This document shows, one piece after another, positions 24,948-34,506 of a stretch of 64,000 bases of DNA. How positions within the stretch are numbered: the stretch's first letter is position 1; every line of letters begins with the position of its first letter. Below the pieces are notes generated by a model that had not been told where the DNA came from, did no database searches, and worked only from the letters and a program-made list of their open reading frames with translations. A program made the position numbers and the translations under genes. Source of the stretch: Immersiella caudata (Eukaryota; Ascomycota; Sordariomycetes; Sordariales; Lasiosphaeriaceae); assembly GCA_030512335.1 (NCBI GenBank), contig JAULSU010000001.1:4464001-4528000 (forward strand), given 5' to 3'.

Positions 24948-27050
24948 TTACGCACTAGTCACTGCCGTAGGCCTCGAAATAGTCGTGACTGGGGGCGACG
25001 CGATTGGAGACGACACAGCGGGCACCGATGGCACTGGCGCTGAGGGGACAGGAACCGAGGGAACTGGCACAGTTGGTACAGGAACTGAAGGCACCGGCAA
25101 TGATGGCACTGGTGCTGAAGGAACGGGGGCCGACGGAACAGGAGCAGTCGGTGCTGGTGCAGAAGGTACTGGTACTGATGGCAGGACACCAGATAAGACG
25201 CTTGACAGGGCTGAAGTTAAGACTGCCGACGGAACAGGAACTGAAGGAACTGGTGCCGAAGGCACAGGCGCTGTCGGGACAGGGGCAGAGGGAACAGGGA
25301 TCGATGGAACGGGTGCTGATGGAACCGGTACCGATGGGATGGGCAGGGAGGGAACTGGTGCTGATGGAACTGGTGCGGATGGAACTGGTGCTGATGGTAG
25401 AATTCCCGAGAGAACGCTGGACAGAACCGAAGTCAAAGCCGGCACCGAAGGGCTAGGGGCGGAAGGAACCGGTCCGGTCGGCACCGGAACTGGAGGAACT
25501 GGGATCGATGGAACAGGAAGCGATGGTACCGGTGCCGAAGGAACAGGGGCTGATGGAGCCGGGGCCGACGGTACAGGAACCGAAGGAACAGGCGCGGACG
25601 GCACCGGTACTGATGGGACTGGTGCCGAAGGGAGCACTCCGGACAGGACGCTTGACAAAACCGAGGTCAAAGCTGGTACCGAGGGAGCAGGGACCGAAGG
25701 CGCAGATGGCGCCGGAACGGATGGTGCTGGCGCAGAGGGGACCGGTACGGACGGGACCGGGGCAGATGGAATTGGCACCGAAGGAGCTGGGGCCGAAGGC
25801 AAGACTCCGGATAAGACGCTTGACAGAACCGAAGTCAACGCTGGTGCCGATGGAGCAGGGACCGAAGGAGCTGGCGCGGACGGAACTGGGGCGGATGGCA
25901 GCGGAACCGACGGGACTGGCACGGATGGGGCTGGTGCAGACGGCGCCGGCAACGACGGAACAGGTACCGATGGCGCGGGAGCCGAAGGCAGCACACCGGA
26001 CAAGAGACTCGAAAGAACAGACGTCAGGACTACCGGTGGCGTCGTCCTGCACCCAATGGCTCGGGCTGGTAGTCGATGTCAGCTGCTAACTTCCATTCTA
26101 GGACAACATTTGCATGTCTCAAGAGGTCTGAGGAGGTACCTCCTGAGACAAGAAGGTAACAGGACTAAAGGGGCAAAAAAAACACAGCAGCAGCAATCAC
26201 ACATACCTGTGGTGGTGCTATTGTTCACCACTGAGCTGACACGATAGATGGTGCTGGTGATATGGATGGTGGTGGTTCCATTACCAGCCACGACAGGTGG
26301 TGTTGAGACGGCAGACGGGACGGCGGTTCCCTGGCGTTTGGCAACGGAAACGCCTGTCACGGTGGGAGTTGCGATTGGCGGAGAGGGGACACGCGAAGGT
26401 GAAACCGAAGGTCGCGGTGGGACTCGTGTGGCTGACGCTGAAGGCCGTGGAGGGACGCGAGTGGGACGCCCTGGGGGAGCGCAGTCGATGAGTGAGGTTA
26501 TGGTGACGATGTTGGGGTAAGAAGTGATTGTCCGGACGAGGGTGGTCGTGCGGTCTTGGGTGTAGAGGTGCGTGACAGTCCGGACGCACTGGAATTGGGT
26601 CTGGCGAAGGGCGCTTGAGGGGGTGACGAAGATGGTTGTGGTTGAGGTCCTCGTGCGGCGCGGAGGGCTCGTTGGGCGCGGTGGAGGGGCGATAGTAGTG
26701 GCGTTTCCCTGTCGAGGGAGGACGACGGGCACGCTGGCGCCGGTGGGAATAGGGGCAACCGAGGGTACACGAGAGGGTGTAGGCCGGGTTGGGGGGGTAG
26801 GTTGGCCGTTTACCATAACAGTGCGAGTGCAGTTCCGGGACTGGACGATGGCCGTTGTCGCCGACCATCGCGTCACCGTTCGTGTCCTCCAGACGATCAG
26901 ATCACTCAGGGGCGCCGGAGGGAGCGAGACTGCCGGAACAGAAGTCAAGGCTGTCGCTGTTGCCGAGGCACTGGTTGGGGCTTGTGCCAGAGGACTCCCC
27001 AGGGCAAGTGGGAAGGCTGCCAGGAGGCCCAAGAAGCCAAAGAAACCCAT
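24948..27050 (-). CDS. Secreted Pro/Ser/Val tandem-repeat protein containing an introner
   Basis: Minus-strand exons 26207-27050 and 24948-26065 give 653 aa. An N-terminal signal peptide (MGFFGFLGLLAAFPLALGSP) is followed by a Thr/Ser/Pro-rich region with VTRWSATTAIVQSRNCTRTV and blocks such as STTTIFVTP and TTTIHITSTIY, typical of fungal cell-wall mucins. After the introner the protein is almost entirely repeats: short P-S-[AVIL]-P-V units, with a longer hydrophobic spacer of the form LTSVLSSVLSGVLPS occurring five times. No GPI-anchor signal is evident; the end is STAVTSA-like and polar. The plus strand also has a long Gly/Thr-rich frame here, but the signal peptide and the functional introner fix the minus strand as coding. 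It is probably an extracellular structural or matrix protein. Confidence 0.78.
25000..26035 (-). repeat. Coding minisatellite (VPVPS-type repeats)
   Basis: About 1 kb of imperfect tandem repeats with units of 12-18 bp, reading P-S-x-P-V/A on the minus strand. They are grouped into five larger modules by the LTSVLSSVLSG spacer. Synonymous changes (GGC, GGT, GGA on the plus strand) vary between units, so the protein pattern is kept better than the DNA pattern, which points to selection on the protein. Confidence 0.88.
26066..26206 (-). mobile_element. Introner copy C (intron of the secreted repeat protein gene)
   Basis: A 141-bp intron running GTATGTGTGATT to GACTACCAG on the gene's strand, with branch site AGCTGAC. 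It shares the landmarks of copies A and B in the same order. The hairpin at 26116-26149 keeps the outer GTCTC/GAGAC arms. The phase-1 junction joins NNSTTT to ARAIGC and leads directly into the repeat region in the open frame. Confidence 0.9.
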
Positions 27051-29594
27051 GTTCGCCGTAGTTTGCTGTTGTCTCTGCTCTCACGGTATGTTGTCTGATT
27101 CGATGGATAATCCGCGGTGGGTATTAAAGCAACCGAGGTAGCTCTGAAGCCTGTATTTATACATGGACCGCGCATAAGTCGTCCACACTCCGCGTCGCCG
27201 ACGTTTCTGCCGATACCTACGTCGGGCATCGGACTGAACTATACAGCGATATTGGACGGGAAAATACTTTTCAGGAATCCCCACGAATGTGAGTATCTCT
27301 TACGCACCTCTTCCATCACGACGAAGCTCGTCGGCTGCTGCTCGGCCCGCGAGTGGTCGGCAATTGCCATCGATGATGCAGCACCGGGAAGCTCGTCTCC
27401 TGACAGCATATTGTCTTGTTCCCCCGCACTCTACCTTCACAGTACCGACCTCGCTTGGCTTGCTCGCAAACTAAGATACAGGTTGGTCTGGTGATATCGA
27501 GCAGGGGGTGCGGCTTGCGCGCCGAGTGGCTTGTTCCTGGGGAATATGCACCTTGAATGTTTTGACCTGCTGCATGTTACACACCGGGATTAGCCATTGA
27601 CCAAGGCAGCAGAACCGCATCGTACCTCCAACGTCCTACATGGCTTTGGCGTAAGCATTTCCGATGTCCGCTCAGTATTGGTGAACCAAATATTACCTGG
27701 TCCGACTTCTGGGTTTCCGGGTGATGGACCAGCAGCTTCCTGGAGCTATCCCGGCTATTTTGTCCGAGAGAACCCCACCGAATTATCCGGTCACGGCAGC
27801 CCCTCGAAAGGGCTGCACAGTTTGTTTTAGCAATACCGATATGTGTCGATGACATCAGACATTCGTCGCCAAGAGAAGTTTCGAGAGGGGATGAGGTCTT
27901 GTCGTGATGGCGACAATTTCGAACATGGTATTCAGCCGTCAACTCCGCCTTTTCCTGCCGGTATTTCTGTGTCCAGTAGGTCTGGTCGCAATTCTTTGAG
28001 TCAAAACTACGGCTAGAGCGGATGCAGGTCAGAATTGAGCGGGTAGGAGAGCAGCGAAATTCAAACGTACCAATTTCCATCCATCTCCGTGGCCGACGAT
28101 CCATTGCTTTGGACAGAAAACACCAAGTGTCTTGGAAGCAGTCTGCCTGGTTTTTGGGGCAACAAACTTGACATGTTGATGCCCTTTGACCTAGCACCTT
28201 GAGTTAGCATGTTTGACACCCTGAGTGGTTCCAAACCCCCTCGGCCAGACAAACATTGGACACCGTCTGGACAAAGCCAAACTTCCCCCTTCTGTTTCAG
28301 CCACCTGTTGTATGCTGTTTGATGTGCAAGGCATTTTTTTGAGGGCTATAACGTGAGATCGCTGCCCTGTCTTCGTCGATTTTAGACTGGAACCAACCCG
28401 CACTGCAGGCTGGGGACTAGAGGTCCTGAATCAACCGCGTGTTGAAGAAAAATTCGTATGGCGTCTCGGACAAACAGCCCCCAAGAGATATATAAGGGCC
28501 TTCTAATAACCCTGCACGCCTGTGAACCGTGTTGAAAGGCGGATTGGAGGAGGCACGGTGGCAGGGCCGAAGGACAGGAATTTCAACACTTTTTGATGGA
28601 AATCATGGCCAATTTGAAAGAGGAGACCCCAGCTGCCTATTGCTAGGATCAACAGAGATAAGAGCACAAGTTCAAGGGAATGTACAGGAACCCGAGTAGC
28701 CAGACCGCGTGGACGCTCAGTTTTCCTCCAGCGGAGAACAAGACAGGAAAACCCACCCACAATCCCAACAAAACGCCGTCTAAGCGAGTCACCCCATCCA
28801 CACACACACTGCACCTTCCCTTGATCCTAGGATGAGACCAAAGGTGTAATACCTCAGGCCACGACTGATAAGATTTGGCATTAGCACATGTGACCAACAT
28901 AAGTCCAAATTCAAGGTTTTCTGACCAAGGTACCTATTTAAATTCCGGCTGGCAGCTCGAGCGTGCTCCTCTTTTTTTTTCTTCAAGCAACCAAAAGCCT
29001 TCGGGTTCTCGAGTTTCTGACCTTGCGGTTGCACCACACCATAACAACTTCGAGAACGCCTGTCCATACTCTGCTATCTCTGGAGTATCATTATTCTTCT
29101 CCTCCCCAAATCATTTACCTCGAGATATCTTCCCCGCGTCCTCTCTCTTGTCGCCATTGACGAAGAATCTGACGTCTCTCCATCACGAACCTCCCGCTTC
29201 GAACGTCAATATCGGCTTCAGCTCTAGGTCTGGACTGTTCGAATCGAGTCTTTGATCAATTCAATAGCAGATAAGTGCCATCTCGAAGCCGGCCCGCAGT
29301 CACAACAACACCATACACCCTCTTTTTAACCCCAAAGACCCCCCTTTCCATCGTTATGCGTCTCCTCTGCTTCGCCGGCAACCCCTATATTGCCACCCCT
29401 ATACCCCTCAAATAGACACAAAAAACGCGTCTTAACCACCCAGGCAACACCTCCAAACTAATCAACAGAAGCCCTCAAGTCGATTCAAATAGGCCTAATG
29501 AGATAATCTGCAGGCCCCTTACCATTCATCTCCTAATAGGCATACCACACACATTTGGCACCTCTAAATAACACATTATCCACACGTCGCCAAT
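27051..29594. other. Intergenic region with no recognised gene
   Basis: It holds the promoter of the minus-strand secreted protein and that of the RNA ligase-like gene. Frames at 27577-28197 (minus) and 28875-29255 (plus) are open but show no motifs or splice context. A TATATAAGG sequence occurs at about 28487 with no gene that I can attach to it. The last ~300 bases are C/A-rich, like a leader. Confidence 0.4.
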
Positions 29595-31185
29595 ATGGAC
29601 CACATGCATGATATGGATCCCGCCATTCCAGACGAACCATCGACCATTGTGAAGAGGAAGCTTGTCACCGTCCGCCGTATCAAGGAGATCGTGGACGCCA
29701 ATCTGAACCATAAGGTGGTAATTCATATTGATGGCTGGACGGTGGTGGAGAGCAAACGCCCCCTGATGGAGATCAGGGAGTGGGCGGTACGTATCATCTT
29801 ACCCCTATTCGCCCCTTCCTCTGAGACTCGACAGTAGCAGCTAATCGTACCTGCTCTACAGGTTGGCGAGCTCGTTGTTTTCTTCGAAATTGACTGCTTC
29901 CTCCCCAAAACCCGCGACTTCATCGACCTCTTCACCAACCCGAAGCGCGTCACCACCTACAAGGGCAAGGAGGGTTACCGCGTGCTCTCCACGGTCAGGG
30001 GAAAACACCTCTCCCAGGGGCTTATCTTCCCCCTTTCCCACTTCTGGGCCATCAACGGGCCCTTTCTCGACCGCATAAAGCAGATCGGCCGCTCTGCCGC
30101 CACCGCCGAGCTCCTCTCCAAGTCCTTCGAGGGCCTCCTCGGCGTCGTCAAGTGGGAGCCCACCGAGGAGGCCATCACTTCGGGCATCATCGGCACCACC
30201 CCGGGATTTGTGGTCAACCCCTCTTGGTACCGCGCCCAGAACATCGAGAACGACATCTTTGCCCCCTCGTGGCGCCACAAAGTGTGGCAAGTCACCGAGA
30301 AGCTGGATGGCGTCTCCATGCACGTCTACAAGGTCGCGGCGGGGACGAAGTGGTTCGGCTGCTTGCCGGTGCTCCCGCACGGGCAGGAGTACCCGATAAC
30401 GATGCGGGACCCCGGCGGCCGCGGTCACGTCGGGGTTTGCAGCCGGACGCAGGACTTTTTGGATCGGCCCGGCAACGTGTACTGGGAGGCGGCGAGGAGC
30501 GGAGGGGACGTCGTCTGGAAGATTTGGGAGATTCCGTGTAAGTGCGGTGTCCCCGGCTGTGCTGGAGCTTACGGTTGTGGGAGGTGTTGCCACCCCTTTT
30601 TTACCTTTTTCCTGTCAGACTTCCGAGCCGTCGCCAGGTCGCCGAGCTGGTGAGGATTTGCGGGATGATGGGAAAGTCGCTGACGCAAGCGCCGACAGAC
30701 CCGAACATCTCCGTCCAGGGGGAGCTTTGCGGCTCCAGCATCATGGGTAACACAATGAAGCTCCCAGAGGGCGAGCACCGCTTCGTCGTGTTTGGAATTT
30801 GGAACTTCGACACGGGTGCATACCTGGACGTCAAGGTAACATCCTGGCTCATGCTTGTTATACCCCTATTTTCACATACCTAACCGAAGTGTCAACAGGA
30901 GGTTGACGACATCTGTAAGAAGTTGCAGATAGAGCACGTCCCGGTCCTGGGGTAAGTCTACATCTCTTGCTGCCATGAACAACTGAAGACTAAACTCTAT
31001 GCTTCTGCAGGTACTACAAGATCAGAGAGTTTGCCATAAACATGGACGGGTTGTTGGCCAAGGCCAACGGCACAGGCACGGGTGCCTTCGGTGGAATTAG
31101 CGAGGGATTTGTGTTTAGGTCCCTTGATGGAAAGGATCACTTCAAGGTGATCTCGAATGAGTGGCTTGCCGTCACTGGAAAGTAA
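29595..31185 (+). CDS. RNA ligase-family nucleotidyltransferase (DRB0094/Rnl-type)
   Basis: Proposed exons 29595-29786, 29862-30541, 30619-30835, 30899-30951 and 31011-31185 give 438 aa. The N-terminal ~100 residues form an OB-like region (KLVTVRRIKEI, VGELVVFFEIDCFLP). The ligase core has motif I EKLDGVSMHVY with the AMP-accepting lysine K211, then VGVCSRTQDF, then SVQGELCGSSIMGN (motif III region), SEGFVFRS (motif IV) and HFKVISNEWL (motif V). These are the adenylation motifs of RNA ligases related to the Deinococcus DRB0094 enzyme, a family found here and there in fungi. This is not the tRNA ligase Trl1. Intron 2 needs the unusual donor GTGCGG at 30542 to keep phase; the stronger GTAAGT at 30538 breaks the frame, so that boundary is uncertain or holds a sequence error. 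The substrate is unknown; RNA end repair is likely from the family. Confidence 0.82.
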
Positions 31186-31469
31186 TGTAATCCGGTGTGG
31201 ATGTGGGGAGATGGCAGATAGAAGGGTGGAGTACAGCGCGTTAACTTCTGGTCCTGAGCTGTGCGCACCGGCCTTTGAGGTGAATTAATGCATCCCCAGA
31301 CCCATTCTCTGCGCAGTCTTCTTTGTTTCGACAGAATCCACACCCCAAACCTTTCTTTGACTTTGCCTCTGAACTGGATTGCATGAGTGCAACATGGGGA
31401 AAAGGGGGCGCAGGCTCGCCGCCTCCACACCCACACAACTCTGAATAACCGTCATCCCCAACGTGCGAA

Positions 31470-31580
31470 GGCGAGATGGCCGAGCGGTCTAAGGCGCTAC
31501 GTTCAGGATTCCTGAATAGCATCATGGCTTCATGACTTTCGTAGTCCGAAAGGGCGTGGGTTCGAATCCCACTCTCGTCA
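31470..31580 (+). tRNA. tRNA-Leu (anticodon CAG) with a 31-bp intron
   Basis: Acceptor stem GGCGAGA pairs with TCTCGTC (one G-U pair); the D-arm contains box A TGGCCGAGCGG; the anticodon stem CTACG/CGTAG encloses TTCAGG with CAG at 31504-31506. The intron, 31508-31538, follows position 37 and contains TCCTGAA, which can pair with the anticodon loop as in other pre-tRNAs. A long variable arm marks it as class II, as expected for Leu. Box B is GGTTCGAATCC. The discriminator base is A; CCA is not encoded. Confidence 0.93.
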
Positions 31581-31888
31581 AATCTTCACTTTCTGACATG
31601 AGACAGGCCCACCCTGACCAACAATAATGTCTGCCGTTTTGCTGTTTCGCTCAGCCGTATCTGTTTTCGCGTCAGGCGACTCCTTTGAGTTTCCTTGCTT
31701 CATTTGTCAGTCAGCTTTCTCGTACAGCCGCTTGACCGAGGACAGGAAATCGGTCAAACTGCTCCTTTCCATTGTGTGGCGGCCAAGCAGCGACTCTCAG
31801 ACTACATCCTGCCTGTGCCCTTCCTTTTCCGAGGAGACAATAGAAAGTGTCTTCCAGGCAGGAGCCGACAAAGCAGGCGCAGCAAGCA

Positions 31889-33081
31889 ATGGGGGTCGTC
31901 AAGTTCATGGACAGCCAACTCGGCCAGCTGCAGCCGCGAGATGGTGCATCTTGAGCGTAGGTTCCGTCCCCCAGCACCGAGGAAGTTGCAAAACAGCTCC
32001 TGCCCGCAATTTCTAGCGAGTTGCTAGAATATTCTTCAGCAAGATCCCCTGGCCCTCTCGCTTCTCTTCCTCCTTACATCATCCGTCATCACTTTTTGGA
32101 GAACAGAATATCCACGCTCAACTCTTGCTCAAGACCATCGACATCGCCATCAACAAGCTGAACATCAGAGATACATACCTGCCCGTCCCTTTACTCGCTG
32201 CCATCACCAATTCGTCCCAGAATACTCGTCGCAATGGTGAAGACTCTACCAAAGCCGCGGCCGCGCGTGGGATGCAGTAGGTCCACCGGATGGGCACCGT
32301 ATCATGATGGAGCCCACGTACTTGATCGAGTGATAGTGAAAATTACATGGCCAGGCGAGATCGGCACGGTACGGTTATCCCTGGCCTTTGCTTTGCGATC
32401 TGCTTGGAGTTCACAGTTGCGGTGTTGAACTCCTCAGGATATGACCAGAACAGTCGTAGGCTATTACAGACGGAGTACTGACGCATGCCCTATAGAAGGT
32501 AATTCTATTTGTTTCCGACAAAGAGCGCAACGCTGTCATCGATGCCCTCGTACGCAGTCGTTTACTGAGCGAGATCGGTCCCCGGTTACAGTCACCTCCC
32601 AACTGGCCACCAGAGTTCAATTTCAAGTTCGAGTTCGAAACCATTGACGGCCCCCGAACTTGCACCCCGCACAAGCCAGTCCCAGAAGACGACAGTTACA
32701 TCGTCGCCCTTGACAACGGGATCAAAATAGGTACTATTATCTCCCGACTTGCTATTACTTAGCTGACATGTTTCAAAGTTTCAGATCAACTACGGTGACT
32801 GGAGGACAATGGATATAGGGCACCGTATCAAGCTCGGCGCGCAAATGAGAATCCATATAGAGGATTTGGAAAGAAAGAAAAAAAGAAAAAGGAAAAGGTT
32901 CGGGACAAGCGGCAGAAAGCCCAGAATGGGAAGGAAGCGCAGCAGGAGAAAGCAGATCAGGAGCGGGAAAAGCTCGATGAGGTCAGTTTCAGTGAAAGCG
33001 ACAATGCTGCAAGTTGCTAACAAGTATCAGGAACTTCAAGAGAGTATGGGAAACATCACCTTGGAAAATGGTGACTCGTAG
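31889..33081 (+). pseudogene. Decayed gene encoding a Lys/Glu-rich coiled-coil protein
   Basis: Protein-like pieces follow each other in the same direction: MGVVKFMDSQLGQLQPRDG at 31889, then TEEVAKQLLPAISSELLEYS in the same frame after in-frame TGA and TAG codons, then LLLKTIDIAINKLNIRDTYL near 32120 in another frame. Next come LDRVIVKITWPGEIGT (to 32368), KVILFVSDKERNAVIDAL (from 32496), and after an in-frame TGA at 32796 a coiled coil rich in Lys/Glu to the stop at 33079. Well-formed introns remain at 32369-32495, 32731-32784 and 32982-33030 (branch GCTAAC). The stops could come from C-to-T changes (CGA to TGA, CAG to TAG). A shorter intact product of 127 aa (32234-32368, 32496-32730, 32785-32798) is the alternative reading. 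I do not recognise the family. Confidence 0.42.
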
Positions 33082-34506
33082 CTCTTCCCCCAGTGAGGAG
33101 GCCGAGCAACATCTCCGGCTCTGCAATGTCTGACTAGGTTCACTTGGGACCAAGCAATCCAACGCAAGCTGGTCTTATTTGCGTGTGGATGTTTGCTGAA
33201 TTACAGACAGATGGGTACTGGTGATCCACGCAGAGGAATGTCGTAGCCAGCCTCCAGAAGCAGCGCAGGAACTAGAAGAAGGGCATCACTGTCTGGGACG
33301 CTCCTTTCCGGCTTCCTTTTTTTCCACACTGTTTTTCTTGCTTCTCGGGACGGAGCCCAAAGGAGCACGAGTTCAGCGTTAGGACTTTGGACCAATAAAA
33401 TTCAAGTCTCAGCGTTGATATCCACCAGGTACGTATTCCCGATGTCGTCTCATGTCTTTTGCCCTGCCTGTCTCTCTCCTTTGAGCCATGCGGATAGATA
33501 GCGCCAGGTGCAAACTGTGTACGAAAAGCTACCGACAAATGTCCTTGAGCAACGGAGCCCAGCCCAGAGCCAAGCCCAGAGCCAGCTCAGCCTGGATGGT
33601 GTCTTGTTCTACCTTTGATGGCTTGCTACTTTTCTCGGGTAATCGGTATGGAGACCCGTAGGAAGAAAGTCATGGCAAAGATCTCACACGGAGAAAAGAT
33701 GATATGGCGGTCGGTGACGAAACGCCTTTAGTTTGGGCTGATCCAAGACCGGTCTACCGTAGCCTCTGACACCACACGCTCATATGAGCAAACGGCATGC
33801 ACAACACCTGCGTGTGCAGATTATTCGTGCAATCGGCTACGGCAGCACCCCGGGTAGTTCCCAGACGGAGATGAGCGCTGATGATGGGGCGGGGAATCCC
33901 TAGGGGGGAACCCATGCGGAAAGACAAGAGGAACGACAAAAAGGGGTTGATGGATGAAATTTTGGGCAGCATGCACGAGGAAATAATCCGGATAATTGAG
34001 AGGGTTGCGGAGGAGTGTTTGGCTATAGAAATGAACACAAACGGTGATGGGATGGAGGAGTAGCTTGGTTTCTTGGCTTCTTGGATAACTGGGCATCGGC
34101 TCATAGGAGTTGGAAAGGGGGCTAAATAAGGGTGGATTTTCCGGGATGGGGTTACCTTCCTTGCCTGGACTGGAGGCTGGGCGCCTCGACGAGCGCCGGC
34201 CAGGTGTTAGTCTAGCGGCCTGCTCCTTAGCTGACACATGTGAGAGCGCTTCGGTGATCGGGTTCCGAGCAAGACATGGAGCGGTGAAGATAAGATCGGT
34301 ATCCGCATGGTAATCTTCTAGCGCCCGCTCTCGATCGGTGAAGCTGTGCACTGGAGGCTGGGGTGAATGCCCATCTTCACTTTTGGTTTTGGGCTTCTTC
34401 CAGTCTATTGTTGGTGATGATACAGCGAGTTTGGACATTTGCGCTCTTGGTATCATGTTGCCGGACTAGCTTCGTCCAGCCGGCTCCTCTTTCGGCCGGC
34501 AGCCCT
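33082..34506. other. Intergenic region with no recognised gene
   Basis: A 636-nt open frame on the minus strand (33821-34456) has no motifs, is rich in Pro/Ser/His, and lies just past the 3' end of the SAM37 gene, so it is probably 3' flank. Nothing else is seen. Confidence 0.4.

Noticed and set aside
24799..26247. 482-codon Gly/Thr-rich open frame on the plus strand
   Set aside because: It is the antisense of the P-S-V repeat gene; repeats without stops are open on both strands. The minus strand has the signal peptide and a correctly oriented introner.
27577..28197. 206-codon open frame on the minus strand, Cys/Arg-rich
   Set aside because: No spacing of Cys typical of a known domain and no flanking intron signals; probably chance.
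33821..34456. 211-codon open frame on the minus strand beside SAM37
   Set aside because: No domain or signal peptide; low-complexity composition; lies in the expected 3' flank.
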